A stretch of DNA of 40,595 nt from NCBI GenBank assembly GCA_002816705.1, contig MUCK01000001.1, positions 1 through 40,595 of the forward strand. The letters are read 5' to 3'. Shown here piece by piece: positions 32,216 through 40,595 of this stretch. Below the pieces are notes generated by a model. The model was not told where the DNA came from, made no database searches, and saw only the letters and a program-made list of their open reading frames with translations. Numbering within the stretch: position 1 is the stretch's first letter; the number at the start of each line of letters is the position of its first letter. A program made the translations under genes and the position numbers. This DNA comes from SAR202 cluster bacterium Casp-Chloro-G4 (GTDB lineage: Bacteria > Chloroflexota > Dehalococcoidia > Lucifugimonadales > JADFKI01).

Positions 32216-33784
32216 ATGCCAAACGATAAGGAATTGTTCATACCAGGGGATGTGTTGGAGTCTATTCCTCATCTGGCCAGGCAACTGGTAGACGCTGAAT
32301 ACTCTGCTTTGGCCATCATGGGCGATGACGGTCGCGTGTTGAAATTCATCACATCAGGTATTTCTGATGAGGCGCGAAAAGCCATAGGGGACTTGCCTGT
32401 GGGTAAGGGCCTTTTGGGTGCCCTTCACGCGTAAGGCAAACCAATTCGCATTCCCGATATTCTGCGTGACCCGCGCTCCATAGGCTTCCCGCCAAATCAT
32501 CCTCCTATGGACTCCATGTTGGGGGTGCCAATTGTTGGGGAGAGCGGAGTTCTTGGGAATCTTTACCTCACCAACAAAAGTGGTAAAAAAGAATTTGACG
32601 AACACGACCAGACCGTGGTTGAGGCATTTGCCCAATATGCCGCAACGGCTCTAGAAAACGACCGCCTTCGTATGGAAGCGGAGGAGGAGCGTGGACGTAT
32701 CCGGGCAATGATAGAAAGCTCAGCCTCCGCAGTCATCGTTGCGGATGCACGAGATGGCCGGGTCGTTCTTTCAAACAGCGAAACCACCAGAATAATGGGC
32801 AGACCTCTTCAGGCTGGAGAGAGCCGGGATGAGTACGAGCGAACTGTGGTTTACAGAAAGCCGGATGGGAGTGTTTACGACACATCTGAACTCCCTCTGC
32901 AGCAGGCCCTGAGAGACGGGACCGTCTCCCGTGGCGTTGAGGTTATCTTCAACCTTCCCGACGGCCGTGAAATACCAACGTTAGTAAACGCTGCTCCTGT
33001 GTACGGAGAAGACGGAGAGATTTCCGCTGCCATCGCCATATTCGAAGACATTACGGCCCTGCAAGAGGTTGAACGTGTGAAGGCGGAGTTTCTTTCCATG
33101 GTTAGCCATGACCTTAAGGGTCCGCTGTCTGGTATCAAAAGCATGGCCAGCGCGTTGCTACTGGAGCACGGCCCTAGAGATATCGAGACGATACTAGAGT
33201 ACCTGGCCTCCATAGACGAGGAGGCCGACCGAATGACTGAGCTGGTAGGGAACCTGGTCGACATGTCGCGGATTGAGGCTAACGCAATGCCTATGGACCC
33301 CGAGATCTGCCATCTCGCGGACATTACGGAAGAGTCCATCAGGCGCTTTAATAGGTCTAGACTTGGCGGGCAACAACGAATCAATGTTGATGTACCCCTG
33401 GAATTGCCGGAGGTTTACGCCGACTACGACCAGATTGGTCGTGTGATCACCAATCTTCTTAGTAACGCCTCCAAGTATTCGTCTCAAGGTACTGAAATTT
33501 CAATCAAGTCCTACTTGCACGAGGATAATGGTGCCAACATCATTACCGATGTCAAAGACTCGGGCATTGGCATACCTGATGACGAAATTGATAAGATATT
33601 CGACAAGTTCTATCGGGTTACCACGCAACGGGGTCGTGGAAGGCCCGGTTCGGGTTTGGGACTTGCCATTTGCAGGTCAATCATAGAGGCGCATGAAGGC
33701 AGGATTTGGGTGGAAAGCAAACCTGGCGAAGGATCCACCTTTCATTTCAGCATTCCAGCGTCCGTCGTGAGCGTGGGAATATGA
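32216..33784 (+). pseudogene. GAF-PAS sensor histidine kinase interrupted by an in-frame TAA
   Basis: One reading frame spans the whole stretch apart from a TAA at 32432-32434 (codon 73). The frame after the stop (GKPIRIPDILRDPRS, GFPPNHPPM) continues the GAF domain begun before it (DLPVGKGLLGALHA), at a place where GAF homologues usually have Glu. Domains are GAF (about 15-150), PAS (about 165-285), HisKA with FLSMVSHDLKGPLSGIK (phospho-His298 in full numbering), and HATPase with NLLSNASKYS, DSGIGI and GSGLGLAI. Translation could restart at the ATG at 32507, making 425 residues with half a GAF domain. A single base change, sequencing error or readthrough are the options. Its last four bases overlap the response regulator. 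Confidence 0.82.
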
Positions 33785-34479
33785 GCGGCGCAGCCAAAAT
33801 ACTGATCGTGGATGACGACACCAAGCTATTGGCCTTTGTGGCCCGACAGCTAAGGACGGAAAGCTACACCGTTGAGACGGCCATGGATGGGCAGGAGTGC
33901 CTGGACAAGGCCGCTGAGTGGAGTCCCAATCTGATCCTTTTGGACCTGTCCATGCCTGTCATGGATGGCATCCAGGCCTTGGCTCGTCTGAGGGAGTGGT
34001 TCGATGGATCAATCATAAACCTTTCAGCCACTGACGAGGAGACGAAAAAGGTACAGGCCCTGGACCTGGGTGCTGACGATTACCTCACTAAGCCATTTGG
34101 AATCCAAGAGCTACTGGCCAGAGTGCGTTCTGCTTTGCGTAGGTTTGCCCAGGCCTCAGGTAGCATCGGCCGAGATGAGGCAGTGGTGCAGGCGGGCAAT
34201 GTCAACATCGATCTGGCGCACCGCACGGTTTTCAAGGATGGTAGCGAAATATCCTTGACTCGTACCGAATACGAACTGCTCCGATTTCTAACCATTAACG
34301 CCGGCAAGGTGCTTACTCACCGAGAGCTTTTGCGCGAAGTGTGGGGGCCTGAATATGGCGAAGAGACAGAGTACCTGCGTACCTTCATCAAGCAGCTAAG
34401 ACGAAAACTAGAGGCCAATCCGTCCCGACCTGAGCTTATACTGACTCAGCCAGGTATGGGTTACCGACTTTTTGTCTAG
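33781..34479 (+). CDS. OmpR/PhoB-family response regulator
   Basis: A 232-residue two-component regulator. The receiver domain (about 5-120) has the acidic pocket DDD at 11-13, phospho-acceptor Asp55 in LLDLSMP, a Ser in NLSATDE and Lys104 in TKPF. The winged-helix DNA-binding domain (about 135-230) has LTRTEYELLRFL, REVWG and the RLFV-type wing end. The ATG overlaps the kinase TGA by four bases, typical of coupled kinase-regulator pairs. It seems intact although its kinase carries a stop codon. Confidence 0.93.
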   Translation: MSGAAKILIVDDDTKLLAFVARQLRTESYTVETAMDGQECLDKAAEWSPNLILLDLSMPVMDGIQALARLREWFDGSIINLSATDEETKKVQALDLGADDYLTKPFGIQELLARVRSALRRFAQASGSIGRDEAVVQAGNVNIDLAHRTVFKDGSEISLTRTEYELLRFLTINAGKVLTHRELLREVWGPEYGEETEYLRTFIKQLRRKLEANPSRPELILTQPGMGYRLFV

Positions 34480-34605
34480 GGCTGGTATCCTTCACAATTT
34501 CCTCACAGAGTCCGCCGAATAATCACGCGATTCTCACGTATCCTGATTCAATATTCAATCATGAATGTTGAAAATTGTTCGGTCTGCGTTGGGGTGAACT
34601 TGAAA

Positions 34606-34986
34606 ATGTGCGCGATGTCGATACTTGTTGTCGAAGACGATAGCTCGGTTAATAGGGCTATCCAGGCGGCCTTAACAGCTAATGGTTTCTGTGTAAAATC
34701 GGCGGAAACCTGTGCGGAGGGCTTCAGTCTGGCATCAAGTGAAATCCCGGCGCTGTTGGTGCTGGACCTTGAATTGCCGGACGGCACAGGTTGGGGACTG
34801 CTAAACGATATCCGCAACGCCTCGCATCAGGACGAGTCTGAAGAGTTTAAAGTAATCGTGATATCCTCCACCCGGGTAACCAGAGCCCAAATTCGAGATA
34901 ATCGAATTGCAAAATTCCTTGCCAAGCCATTCGACATGGGTCATTTTGTGGAAACTGTTTCGGAGGTCCTGGCGGCTCCGCGATAG
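34606..34986 (+). CDS. Receiver-only response regulator
   Basis: A 126-residue CheY-type receiver with no output domain. SILVVEDDSSV carries the acidic pocket, Asp54 in VLDLELPDG is the likely phosphorylation site, and AKPFDM has the conserved Lys. The frame is open back to 34561. I start at the ATG at 34606, which has GGGGTG about 10 bases upstream; the ATG at 34615 is also possible. It follows the OmpR-type regulator by about 125 bases and may receive phosphate from the same kinase. Confidence 0.82.
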   Translation: MCAMSILVVEDDSSVNRAIQAALTANGFCVKSAETCAEGFSLASSEIPALLVLDLELPDGTGWGLLNDIRNASHQDESEEFKVIVISSTRVTRAQIRDNRIAKFLAKPFDMGHFVETVSEVLAAPR

Positions 34987-35109
34987 CCTCCCCTTGCTCT
35001 GATATTAGTAAAATACCCTACCGCGGAGAAGCTCCTCAACCGTTACTTGACCAGTGGTTTCGTGCTATATTTCTCTAGGCCGAGCACTTAGAGGAGCGCG
35101 ACTAAACCA

Positions 35110-36243
35110 TTGGTTGAATCACCTGATATTACCCCAAGCCCAAAGCGTTTAAAGCAGTACCGCGATTACCTGGAAGCAGAGCTAGAGGCCGCCGCAATGT
35201 ATCGCGCTATGGCTGAGGTGGAGCCTGATGCCGCCAAGGCCGAGGTTTTCGGCAAATTGGTTGAAGCTGAAATGCGCCACGCCTCACGTTGGGCTGAGAA
35301 GCTGGGCTTGGACCTGTCGCAGTTGCAGCCTTCAGGTGGCGGCCTAAAGCTGGGCCTCTACAGAAAAGGCGCCAGCATGTTCGGCACCTCAAGAGTGATC
35401 CCTTGGCTCCTTCGAGGAGAAGCCAAGGACGTTGCGGCATACGCTTCCGACCCGGAGGCCAAGGACTTCGCAACTGAGGAGCGAAGACATGCCAGGGCTT
35501 TGCGTCAGATGGCGGCTGGGGTGGACCCTATGGAGGCCCTCCGAGGTGAACGCTGGCACAGGTTCAGCGGATCCGGTGGAAGCCTGAGGGCCGCTGTGCT
35601 AGGCGTAAACGATGGGCTGGTTTCCAACTTCGGTCTGGTCATGGGAGTAGCAGGCGGCACCGATCAGGCCAGCTTTATCTTGTTGGCGGGCGTCGCCGGA
35701 CTTTTGGCCGGAGCTTTTTCGATGGCAGCCGGTGAGTACGTTTCAGTTCGCTCCCAGCGCGACGTGTACGAATATCAGATCGACATTGAGGCTGCGGAAC
35801 TGGAGGAGTTCCCAGAAGAGGAAGAGGAGGAGCTGGTACTAATCTACCAGGCGAAGGGGCTTTCGGAAGAGGAGGCCAAGCGGGTAGCGGGGCGAATAAT
35901 GACCAACCCCCAGGTGGCGTTGGATACTATGGCACGCGAGGAACTGGGTTTGGACCCCCAGGACCTTGGCTCTCCATGGGGTGCGGCAATAAGCTCATTT
36001 ACGGCCTTTGTGGGAGGTGCCATTGTTCCCATAATCCCATACATATTCCATCTCGGGTCACTGGCCTTCGTCTTGAGCGCCGTGCTTAGCGTGATAGCGT
36101 TGGCCCTGGTGGGTGGGACATTGGCCCTGGCGTCAGGCAGGAGCATGTACTACGGTGCGATAAGAATGTTGCTAGCCGGAGGGGCAGCCGCTGCGGTCAC
36201 TTTTGTCATCGGTAGCATCATCGGAGTGACCATAGCGGGATAA
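35110..36243 (+). CDS. Ferritin-like / VIT1 (CCC1) fusion membrane protein, MbfA type
   Basis: A 377-residue fusion. The N-terminal rubrerythrin/ferritin-like domain (about 10-135) has iron-binding helices with Glu54-x-x-His57 and Glu124-x-x-His127. The C-terminal VIT1/CCC1 membrane domain (about 155-377) has the AAVLGVNDGLVSNFGLVMGV signature, the GAFSMAAGEYVSVRSQ motif and five helices. A very acidic cytoplasmic segment (EEFPEEEEEELV) corresponds to the metal-binding region of VIT1. In alphaproteobacteria, MbfA proteins export iron in dimer form to protect against iron and peroxide stress. The start is TTG with GAGGAG rather far (about 13 bases) upstream. Confidence 0.92.
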   Translation: MVESPDITPSPKRLKQYRDYLEAELEAAAMYRAMAEVEPDAAKAEVFGKLVEAEMRHASRWAEKLGLDLSQLQPSGGGLKLGLYRKGASMFGTSRVIPWLLRGEAKDVAAYASDPEAKDFATEERRHARALRQMAAGVDPMEALRGERWHRFSGSGGSLRAAVLGVNDGLVSNFGLVMGVAGGTDQASFILLAGVAGLLAGAFSMAAGEYVSVRSQRDVYEYQIDIEAAELEEFPEEEEEELVLIYQAKGLSEEEAKRVAGRIMTNPQVALDTMAREELGLDPQDLGSPWGAAISSFTAFVGGAIVPIIPYIFHLGSLAFVLSAVLSVIALALVGGTLALASGRSMYYGAIRMLLAGGAAAAVTFVIGSIIGVTIAG

Positions 36244-36314
36244 CTGACAAAACTCTGGAGGCGAAAAGTTAGCATGATTAACGTCGCAAACCCACCCACT
36301 ATGGAGACGTTCTG

Positions 36315-37484
36315 TTGAAGTCTACATTTCGTCTAGTCAAGATAGCCGGCATTGAGATCGGTATTCATTTCAGTTGGTTCTTCATACTGGCTTTAATTAC
36401 CTGGAGTCTGGCCAGAAGCTTTTTTCCCGTTGCTAACCCGGCTTGGTCAGAGGCTACCAGATGGGGCCTGGGACTGATCTCGGCTTTGCTACTCTTTTTA
36501 TCCGTGCTGATACACGAGCTGGCGCACTCCATTGTCGCCAAGTCCAAAGGGTACCCGGTAGAAGGCATAACACTCTTCCTGCTTGGGGGAGTCAGCAACC
36601 TTCAGGCTGAGGCTCGGCGCGCCAAGGACGAGTTCGTCATATCCGCAGTTGGTCCTGCCACGAGCCTCGTACTTGCGGTACTTTTTCTGCTGATTTTAGG
36701 GGCCATAGGCGGCGACGCCCTGGATTCCACACCGCTGGTTCTAGAGGTTCGGGAGTTATCTCCGTTGCAGGCCATCCTGGGCTACCTGTGGGTCATAAAC
36801 CTGCTGCTGGCCTTCTTTAACATGGTGCCTGCCTTTCCACTGGACGGCGGCAGAGTGCTACGCTCCGTAATTTGGGCCTTCTCCGGTAACTTTGCAAAGG
36901 CCACCAAGATATCTGCGCGCATCGGTCAGGCCGCTGGATTGGCGTTGATAGCAGCCGGTGTATCCCTGGTCATTTGGCTCCATGAGGTGAGCTGGCTGTG
37001 GATTGCGTTGATTGGGTGGTTCCTACAGTCGGCTGCCGGCTCAACACTACGGGAGATGGAAGTCGAGGCCGTCATGAAGGGCGTCCACGTTCGAGACGTT
37101 ATGCGCCCTTCGCTGGCCTCGGTGGACCCAGGCATGTCCGTGTTCGATGTCGTTTACGACCACCTGATGCAGGACGGCGTAAGGGCAATGCCGGTGTGCG
37201 AGGGCGATCGCCTGGCAGGCATCGTTTCGTTGACCGACGTGAAGAAGGTCGAAAGGGACAACTGGCCCACCACGCCGGTGCGAGACATCATGACGCCCAT
37301 TCCCGTGCTTTCCGTGGAGCCTCAAGAAGACCTCTCCGACGCGTTGGGGCTGCTGGCGGAAAACTCCATTCACCAGTCTCCTGTTCTCTACGAGGGACGG
37401 CTGATAGGTATGGTCACCAGGGCGGACATCATTGAGTATCTGCATCGCCGCAAAGAGCTTGGCATTGACCAGCCGAAATCCTAG
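36315..37484 (+). CDS. M50 site-2 intramembrane protease with two CBS domains
   Basis: A 389-residue zinc membrane protease that cleaves transmembrane substrates. The active site is His67-Glu68-x-x-His71 in LIHELAHSIVAK within a membrane helix. The second metal motif is NMVPAFPLDGGR (Asp ligand). Four to six helices are followed by a CBS pair from about 255 to 380 (VRDVMRPSL, then VRDIMTPIP) that may sense adenine nucleotides. TTG start with GGAG eight bases upstream. It follows the ferritin-VIT fusion by 71 bases. No sigma/anti-sigma pair is in view to suggest its substrate. Confidence 0.93.
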   Translation: MKSTFRLVKIAGIEIGIHFSWFFILALITWSLARSFFPVANPAWSEATRWGLGLISALLLFLSVLIHELAHSIVAKSKGYPVEGITLFLLGGVSNLQAEARRAKDEFVISAVGPATSLVLAVLFLLILGAIGGDALDSTPLVLEVRELSPLQAILGYLWVINLLLAFFNMVPAFPLDGGRVLRSVIWAFSGNFAKATKISARIGQAAGLALIAAGVSLVIWLHEVSWLWIALIGWFLQSAAGSTLREMEVEAVMKGVHVRDVMRPSLASVDPGMSVFDVVYDHLMQDGVRAMPVCEGDRLAGIVSLTDVKKVERDNWPTTPVRDIMTPIPVLSVEPQEDLSDALGLLAENSIHQSPVLYEGRLIGMVTRADIIEYLHRRKELGIDQPKS

Positions 37485-37610
37485 CCTCAGTTGACTGCCT
37501 CCCTAGTCTATTGTAGGACCTTGGCCGGTGTTCATTCCCCGAGCGGCGATTCCTAGAGTGGGTGCTATACTCTGACGGCGAAACGTAAATAAAAATCAGC
37601 GAGGTAAGCT

Positions 37611-38366
37611 ATGGGCCTTGATGGCAAGGTATGCATCATAACCGGCGGCGGCAGTGGCATCGGACGGAGCACAGCACTGATGATGGCCAAGGCCGGTGCG
37701 AAAGTCGTGGTAGTGGGAAGAACCGCGTCCAAAGTAGAGCAGGTTCAGAAGGAAATAGAATCCGCTGGTGGCATCGCCACCGCAGCCAGGCTGGATGTCT
37801 CAGACAAGGAGGCTGGCCTGCGACTGGTCAAGGACGTGTTGGGTGACTTTGGGCAGGTGGACGTCCTTGTGAATAACGCAGGACACAGCTCGACTCACCG
37901 CATGCTGCTCAGCACTACTCCGGAGGAGTTGCGAAGCGTCATGGACTCGAACCTCATTGGGACCGTCTTCCTGGCCCAAGCGGTTATGCCCCACATGTTG
38001 GAGCGCGGGGAAGGTACGATTATCAACGTCTCATCGTTGGCCGGGGTTAGCCCAGGTCTGCTGGCGGGCATGGCGTATGGGGCAGCGAAAGCCGCCGTGA
38101 TAAACTTCACTGGCTTCCTGAATTCGGAGTACAAGAATACCGGAATTCGTGCCAGCGTGTTAATACCAGGAGAAGTGGATACGCCGATTCTAGATGGCCG
38201 TCCAGTCAATCCTTCCCGGGATTCCAGAGACACGATGGTGACTGCGGATGACGCTGCGGAGGCCATCACGCTGATTGCCAGCCTCCCTCAGCGAGCCTGT
38301 ATTCCAGAGCTGGTCATCAGGCCAACCTACCTGAGAGACACGTCTGACGAGGTAGGTATTCTTTAG
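37611..38366 (+). CDS. Short-chain dehydrogenase/reductase
   Basis: A 251-residue NAD(P)-dependent classical SDR. It has the TGGGSGIGRS cofactor loop (11-20), the NNAG motif (88-91), and a catalytic triad of Ser142, Tyr156 and Lys160 (YGAAK). A PGEVDTP segment follows. A Gly-Arg pair after the second strand (VVGRTAS) suggests NADP preference. GAGG lies seven bases before the ATG. Monocistronic, followed by a terminator. Substrate unknown. Confidence 0.93.
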   Translation: MGLDGKVCIITGGGSGIGRSTALMMAKAGAKVVVVGRTASKVEQVQKEIESAGGIATAARLDVSDKEAGLRLVKDVLGDFGQVDVLVNNAGHSSTHRMLLSTTPEELRSVMDSNLIGTVFLAQAVMPHMLERGEGTIINVSSLAGVSPGLLAGMAYGAAKAAVINFTGFLNSEYKNTGIRASVLIPGEVDTPILDGRPVNPSRDSRDTMVTADDAAEAITLIASLPQRACIPELVIRPTYLRDTSDEVGIL

Positions 38367-38414
38367 GGAATTGTCCTAATTTTTGGCATAGTCTGGGAAT
38401 TATTTGGCATTTAG

Positions 38415-38446
38415 AGAGGCAGCCCGCTGGGTTGCCTCTTTTTTAT
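38415..38446 (+). terminator. Rho-independent terminator
   Basis: Stem AGAGGCAGCCC pairing with GGGTTGCCTCT (one G-T pair), 3-base loop, and a T-run of about seven, 50 bases after the SDR stop. Confidence 0.88.
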
Positions 38447-38581
38447 TTTAAGGAAAAAGAAACTCAGGCTTGTAGGCAGGTCGTCCACGGTATAAGTGCA
38501 GAGTGTACTTGGGGTGGATTATGTTTGAATAGAAAACCACAAGGCCATTTGTAACAGCATACGCCCTTACAGAACGGAAGG

Positions 38582-40543
38582 ATGCAGCTTGTGAATGGTC
38601 AAATAGGTTTCAAGCATTTAGTAGTCGGCGCTTTTGCTGCGCTGATAGGGTTGGCTGTTGCCTGTGGCGGCGACGGCCCATCAGAGCCTGTGGTTCCTTC
38701 GGTTCCGCCGACTCCTGCTCCTGTGATATTAAACATGGGTATATCCGAGGAGCCTAGCACCCGCAACTACTGGAATTACTTCGGTGGTACTGGCGGCTCC
38801 GTTTGGACGGCATACGTTCTAGACGGGGTGGCAACCACGCTGTACGACTACTCCCATCAGCGCTTCGACTGGGTGCCAAAGCTTGCCAACGGACTTCCTT
38901 CGCCGCTGATTAAGGAAACAATCAACGGCGCCCAGTATTGGACCGCAGAGGTCAAGCTGAAGGAGAACGCCTACTGGAGCGATGGTGTTCAGATCACATC
39001 TTCCGACTTCACCTTCGTCGTTGATACGGCACTGGAAATGGAACTGGGGAACAACTTCTACGGAGTTATCGACCCAGACTTCCTGAGCCACGTTGAGGCC
39101 GTTTCTCCCCATTTGGTAAAGGTGTTTTTCTACGCTGAGGACCCGGACGGCAATCCCATGAAGCCGGGTATGAGCGTCTGGCAGTTCGGCCTGGGCTTCG
39201 CGCCTATTCTTCCCCAGCATTACTGGGAGCCGATAGTGGCGCAGGCAAAGCTGGCAGGTGACATAGCGGCGCAACAGGAGACTCTGTTCTCCCACATACC
39301 TGAAAATGAGCCCACGGCCAATGGATTCGTTTCCAAGCGGTGGGAAGATTCTGCGTTCGTAGAGAATGCCAGGGCTGATAACTATTGGCGCCAGGGGACA
39401 AGGGTCTTCCTTTATGAAAATGGCGCGTACCGTGAAGACGATCCTAGCAACTTAAACGACTTCACGATTTACGGCGATGCCGTCGGCCCCATATCTCTTG
39501 AGTTTGAAGAAGGGCCACACGTCGACTTCGAGATTTTCAACGTATACAGCAGCCAGGATGCCGCGATGTTGGCCCTGGAAAAGGGTGATATCGACTACGT
39601 CTTCAGTCCGCAGGGCTTGGAGAGGGCCTTCCAAGATAAGATCAGGGGCAATCCGGAATTGGATATAGTCTCCAATGAGGCCAACAAGGTTCGTTACCTT
39701 GGCTTCAACACTCGCAAAGCGCCATTCAACATACAGGAGTTCCGCGAGGCTGTGGCCCTCCTCATTGATAAGGAATTCGTCACAGGCACGATCCTTCAAG
39801 GATCTGCGTTTCCTTCTTACAGCATGGTGCCGGAGGGCAATGGCGCCTGGCACAACCCTAACGTCGCCAGGATTGGCGAGGGACTCAACAGGGCCGAACG
39901 CCTACAGCAAGCGGTTGCGCTTTTGAAGCAGGCGGGTTTCACGTACGAAGTCGAGCCCCAGATTAGTGAGGACGGCAACTTCGTGGAAGTAACTGGCGAA
40001 GGGCTGCGAATGCCCAACGGCGAGCTAATGCCCGTTCTGGGAATCCTTGCTCCTAGCGCCGGCTACGACCCAATGAGGTCCACCTTCGCAATCTGGATAG
40101 AGCGATGGATGAACGATGCTGGCATTCCCACCAAGGCCAAGCTCACTGGCTTCGGCGTCATTGTAGACACTCTCTTTAGTGAGGACGTGGAAAGCGAACT
40201 GGATATGTGGATCATGGGATGGAACCTTAGCCTGTTCCCGGACTACATGGAGGCTTATTTCCACACCCGCAACATCGAGGACGGCGTCAACTGGGGCGGG
40301 TATTCCAACCCCAGGTACGACGAGTTGGCTGAGCAGTTCCTGAATGACGACACAATCGAAGGCTCACGCACTCGTGTGTTTGAGATGCAGGAGTTTGTGG
40401 CCAAGGACCTGCCTTACGTTGTGCTGTTCTCGCCTCAGCTCGTGGACGCTTTCAGGACCAGCAAGCTGCAGTACCCCTACACAAATGCTCTGGGCGGCCT
40501 TGAGTTCGTCAACGGCTTGCACAGGACAGTCCAGATAGAGTGA
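38582..40543 (+). CDS. ABC transporter substrate-binding lipoprotein (family 5, peptide/oligopeptide type)
   Basis: A 653-residue exported solute-binding protein. A signal with lipobox LAVAC (Cys28 from the ATG), then a Pro-rich linker and the DppA/OppA-type fold. Recognisable parts are PKLANGLP, the VKLKENAYWSDGVQITSSDFTF stretch (family 5 signature), the RYLGFNTRKAPFN segment, and the final DLPYVVLFSPQ. Length is in range for cluster C proteins. The ATG at 38582 abuts GGAAGG with no spacing. A GTG nine bases on (38591) sits at the normal distance and may be the true start, giving 650 residues. No permease genes are seen before the window ends. Confidence 0.93.
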   Translation: MQLVNGQIGFKHLVVGAFAALIGLAVACGGDGPSEPVVPSVPPTPAPVILNMGISEEPSTRNYWNYFGGTGGSVWTAYVLDGVATTLYDYSHQRFDWVPKLANGLPSPLIKETINGAQYWTAEVKLKENAYWSDGVQITSSDFTFVVDTALEMELGNNFYGVIDPDFLSHVEAVSPHLVKVFFYAEDPDGNPMKPGMSVWQFGLGFAPILPQHYWEPIVAQAKLAGDIAAQQETLFSHIPENEPTANGFVSKRWEDSAFVENARADNYWRQGTRVFLYENGAYREDDPSNLNDFTIYGDAVGPISLEFEEGPHVDFEIFNVYSSQDAAMLALEKGDIDYVFSPQGLERAFQDKIRGNPELDIVSNEANKVRYLGFNTRKAPFNIQEFREAVALLIDKEFVTGTILQGSAFPSYSMVPEGNGAWHNPNVARIGEGLNRAERLQQAVALLKQAGFTYEVEPQISEDGNFVEVTGEGLRMPNGELMPVLGILAPSAGYDPMRSTFAIWIERWMNDAGIPTKAKLTGFGVIVDTLFSEDVESELDMWIMGWNLSLFPDYMEAYFHTRNIEDGVNWGGYSNPRYDELAEQFLNDDTIEGSRTRVFEMQEFVAKDLPYVVLFSPQLVDAFRTSKLQYPYTNALGGLEFVNGLHRTVQIE

Positions 40544-40575
40544 TCGGTCTGGTTTCGCACTGAATTGCTGAAGGG

Positions 40576-40595
40576 CGCGCCGAATTATCGGCGCG
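40576..40595 (+). terminator. Hairpin at window end, probable terminator (truncated)
   Basis: Perfect 8-bp inverted repeat CGCGCCGA / TCGGCGCG around ATTA, about 32 bases after the substrate-binding protein stop. The window ends at the last stem base, so a T-run cannot be seen. Confidence 0.55.

Noticed and set aside
1-40595. CRISPR arrays, insertion sequences, prophage or integrase genes
   Set aside because: No regularly spaced repeats, terminal inverted repeats with transposase, or phage-type genes were seen on reading the window.

Overview
This window looks like a stretch of a free-living, largely aerobic bacterial chromosome with little mobile DNA. I infer Chloroflexota, most likely a Dehalococcoidia/SAR202-type lineage. 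The reasons are an F420-dependent NADPH oxidoreductase, a DUF3179 lipoprotein, an EF-G-like second GTPase, a HemQ/chlorite-dismutase-family protein, EtfAB, Tat and SecDF, and many non-ATG (TTG/GTG) starts with good Shine-Dalgarno sequences. There is no rRNA or tRNA I can recognise, no CRISPR array and no transposase. The lineage is inference; no marker gene was searched.

Layout. Bases 1-4.3 kb hold the 3' end of a class III aminotransferase, an HtrA-type protease, a DUF3179 lipoprotein and a HemQ-like protein. From 4.3 to 8.0 kb tatA (+) faces an overlapping rlmD-like/maf/tatB/tatC operon (-) across a perfect 14-bp shared terminator. lipA follows, then the decayed end of an MFS transporter. 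Next comes a pair of tiny desulforedoxin-like genes (47 and 38 codons) under an almost consensus sigma70 promoter, then a methylenetetrahydrofolate-reductase-like gene and a zinc-ribbon gene. A 905-bp gene-free, partly AT-rich stretch (11.3-12.2 kb) precedes etfB-etfA and a small unknown gene. An EF-G-like gene, npdG, a membrane-anchored gluzincin peptidase, an MBL-fold hydrolase and an AcuC/HDAC-family deacetylase follow to 21 kb.

From 21 to 28 kb lie a lipoprotein, a TIGR01777-type epimerase, def, a CCA-adding enzyme with an HD domain, and secD-secF. From 28 to 31 kb are a zinc alcohol dehydrogenase paired with a 6PGDH/3-hydroxyisobutyrate-dehydrogenase-like gene, and endonuclease IV. From 31 to 38 kb are a DoxX-like protein, a two-component system whose GAF-PAS histidine kinase has an in-frame TAA in the GAF domain, a receiver-only regulator, a ferritin-like/VIT1 fusion (MbfA type), an M50 site-2 protease with CBS domains, and an SDR. 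The window ends with an oligopeptide-type ABC substrate-binding lipoprotein and half of its terminator.

Functional themes are protein export and envelope quality control (TatABC, SecDF, HtrA, M50 protease, Def), flavin/F420/iron redox chemistry (EtfAB, NpdG, LipA, desulforedoxins, HemQ), and iron/oxidative-stress handling (desulforedoxins, ferritin-VIT fusion, endonuclease IV). The observations I rate highest are the two hidden desulforedoxin genes, one of which has His in place of a ligand Cys, and the interrupted histidine kinase.
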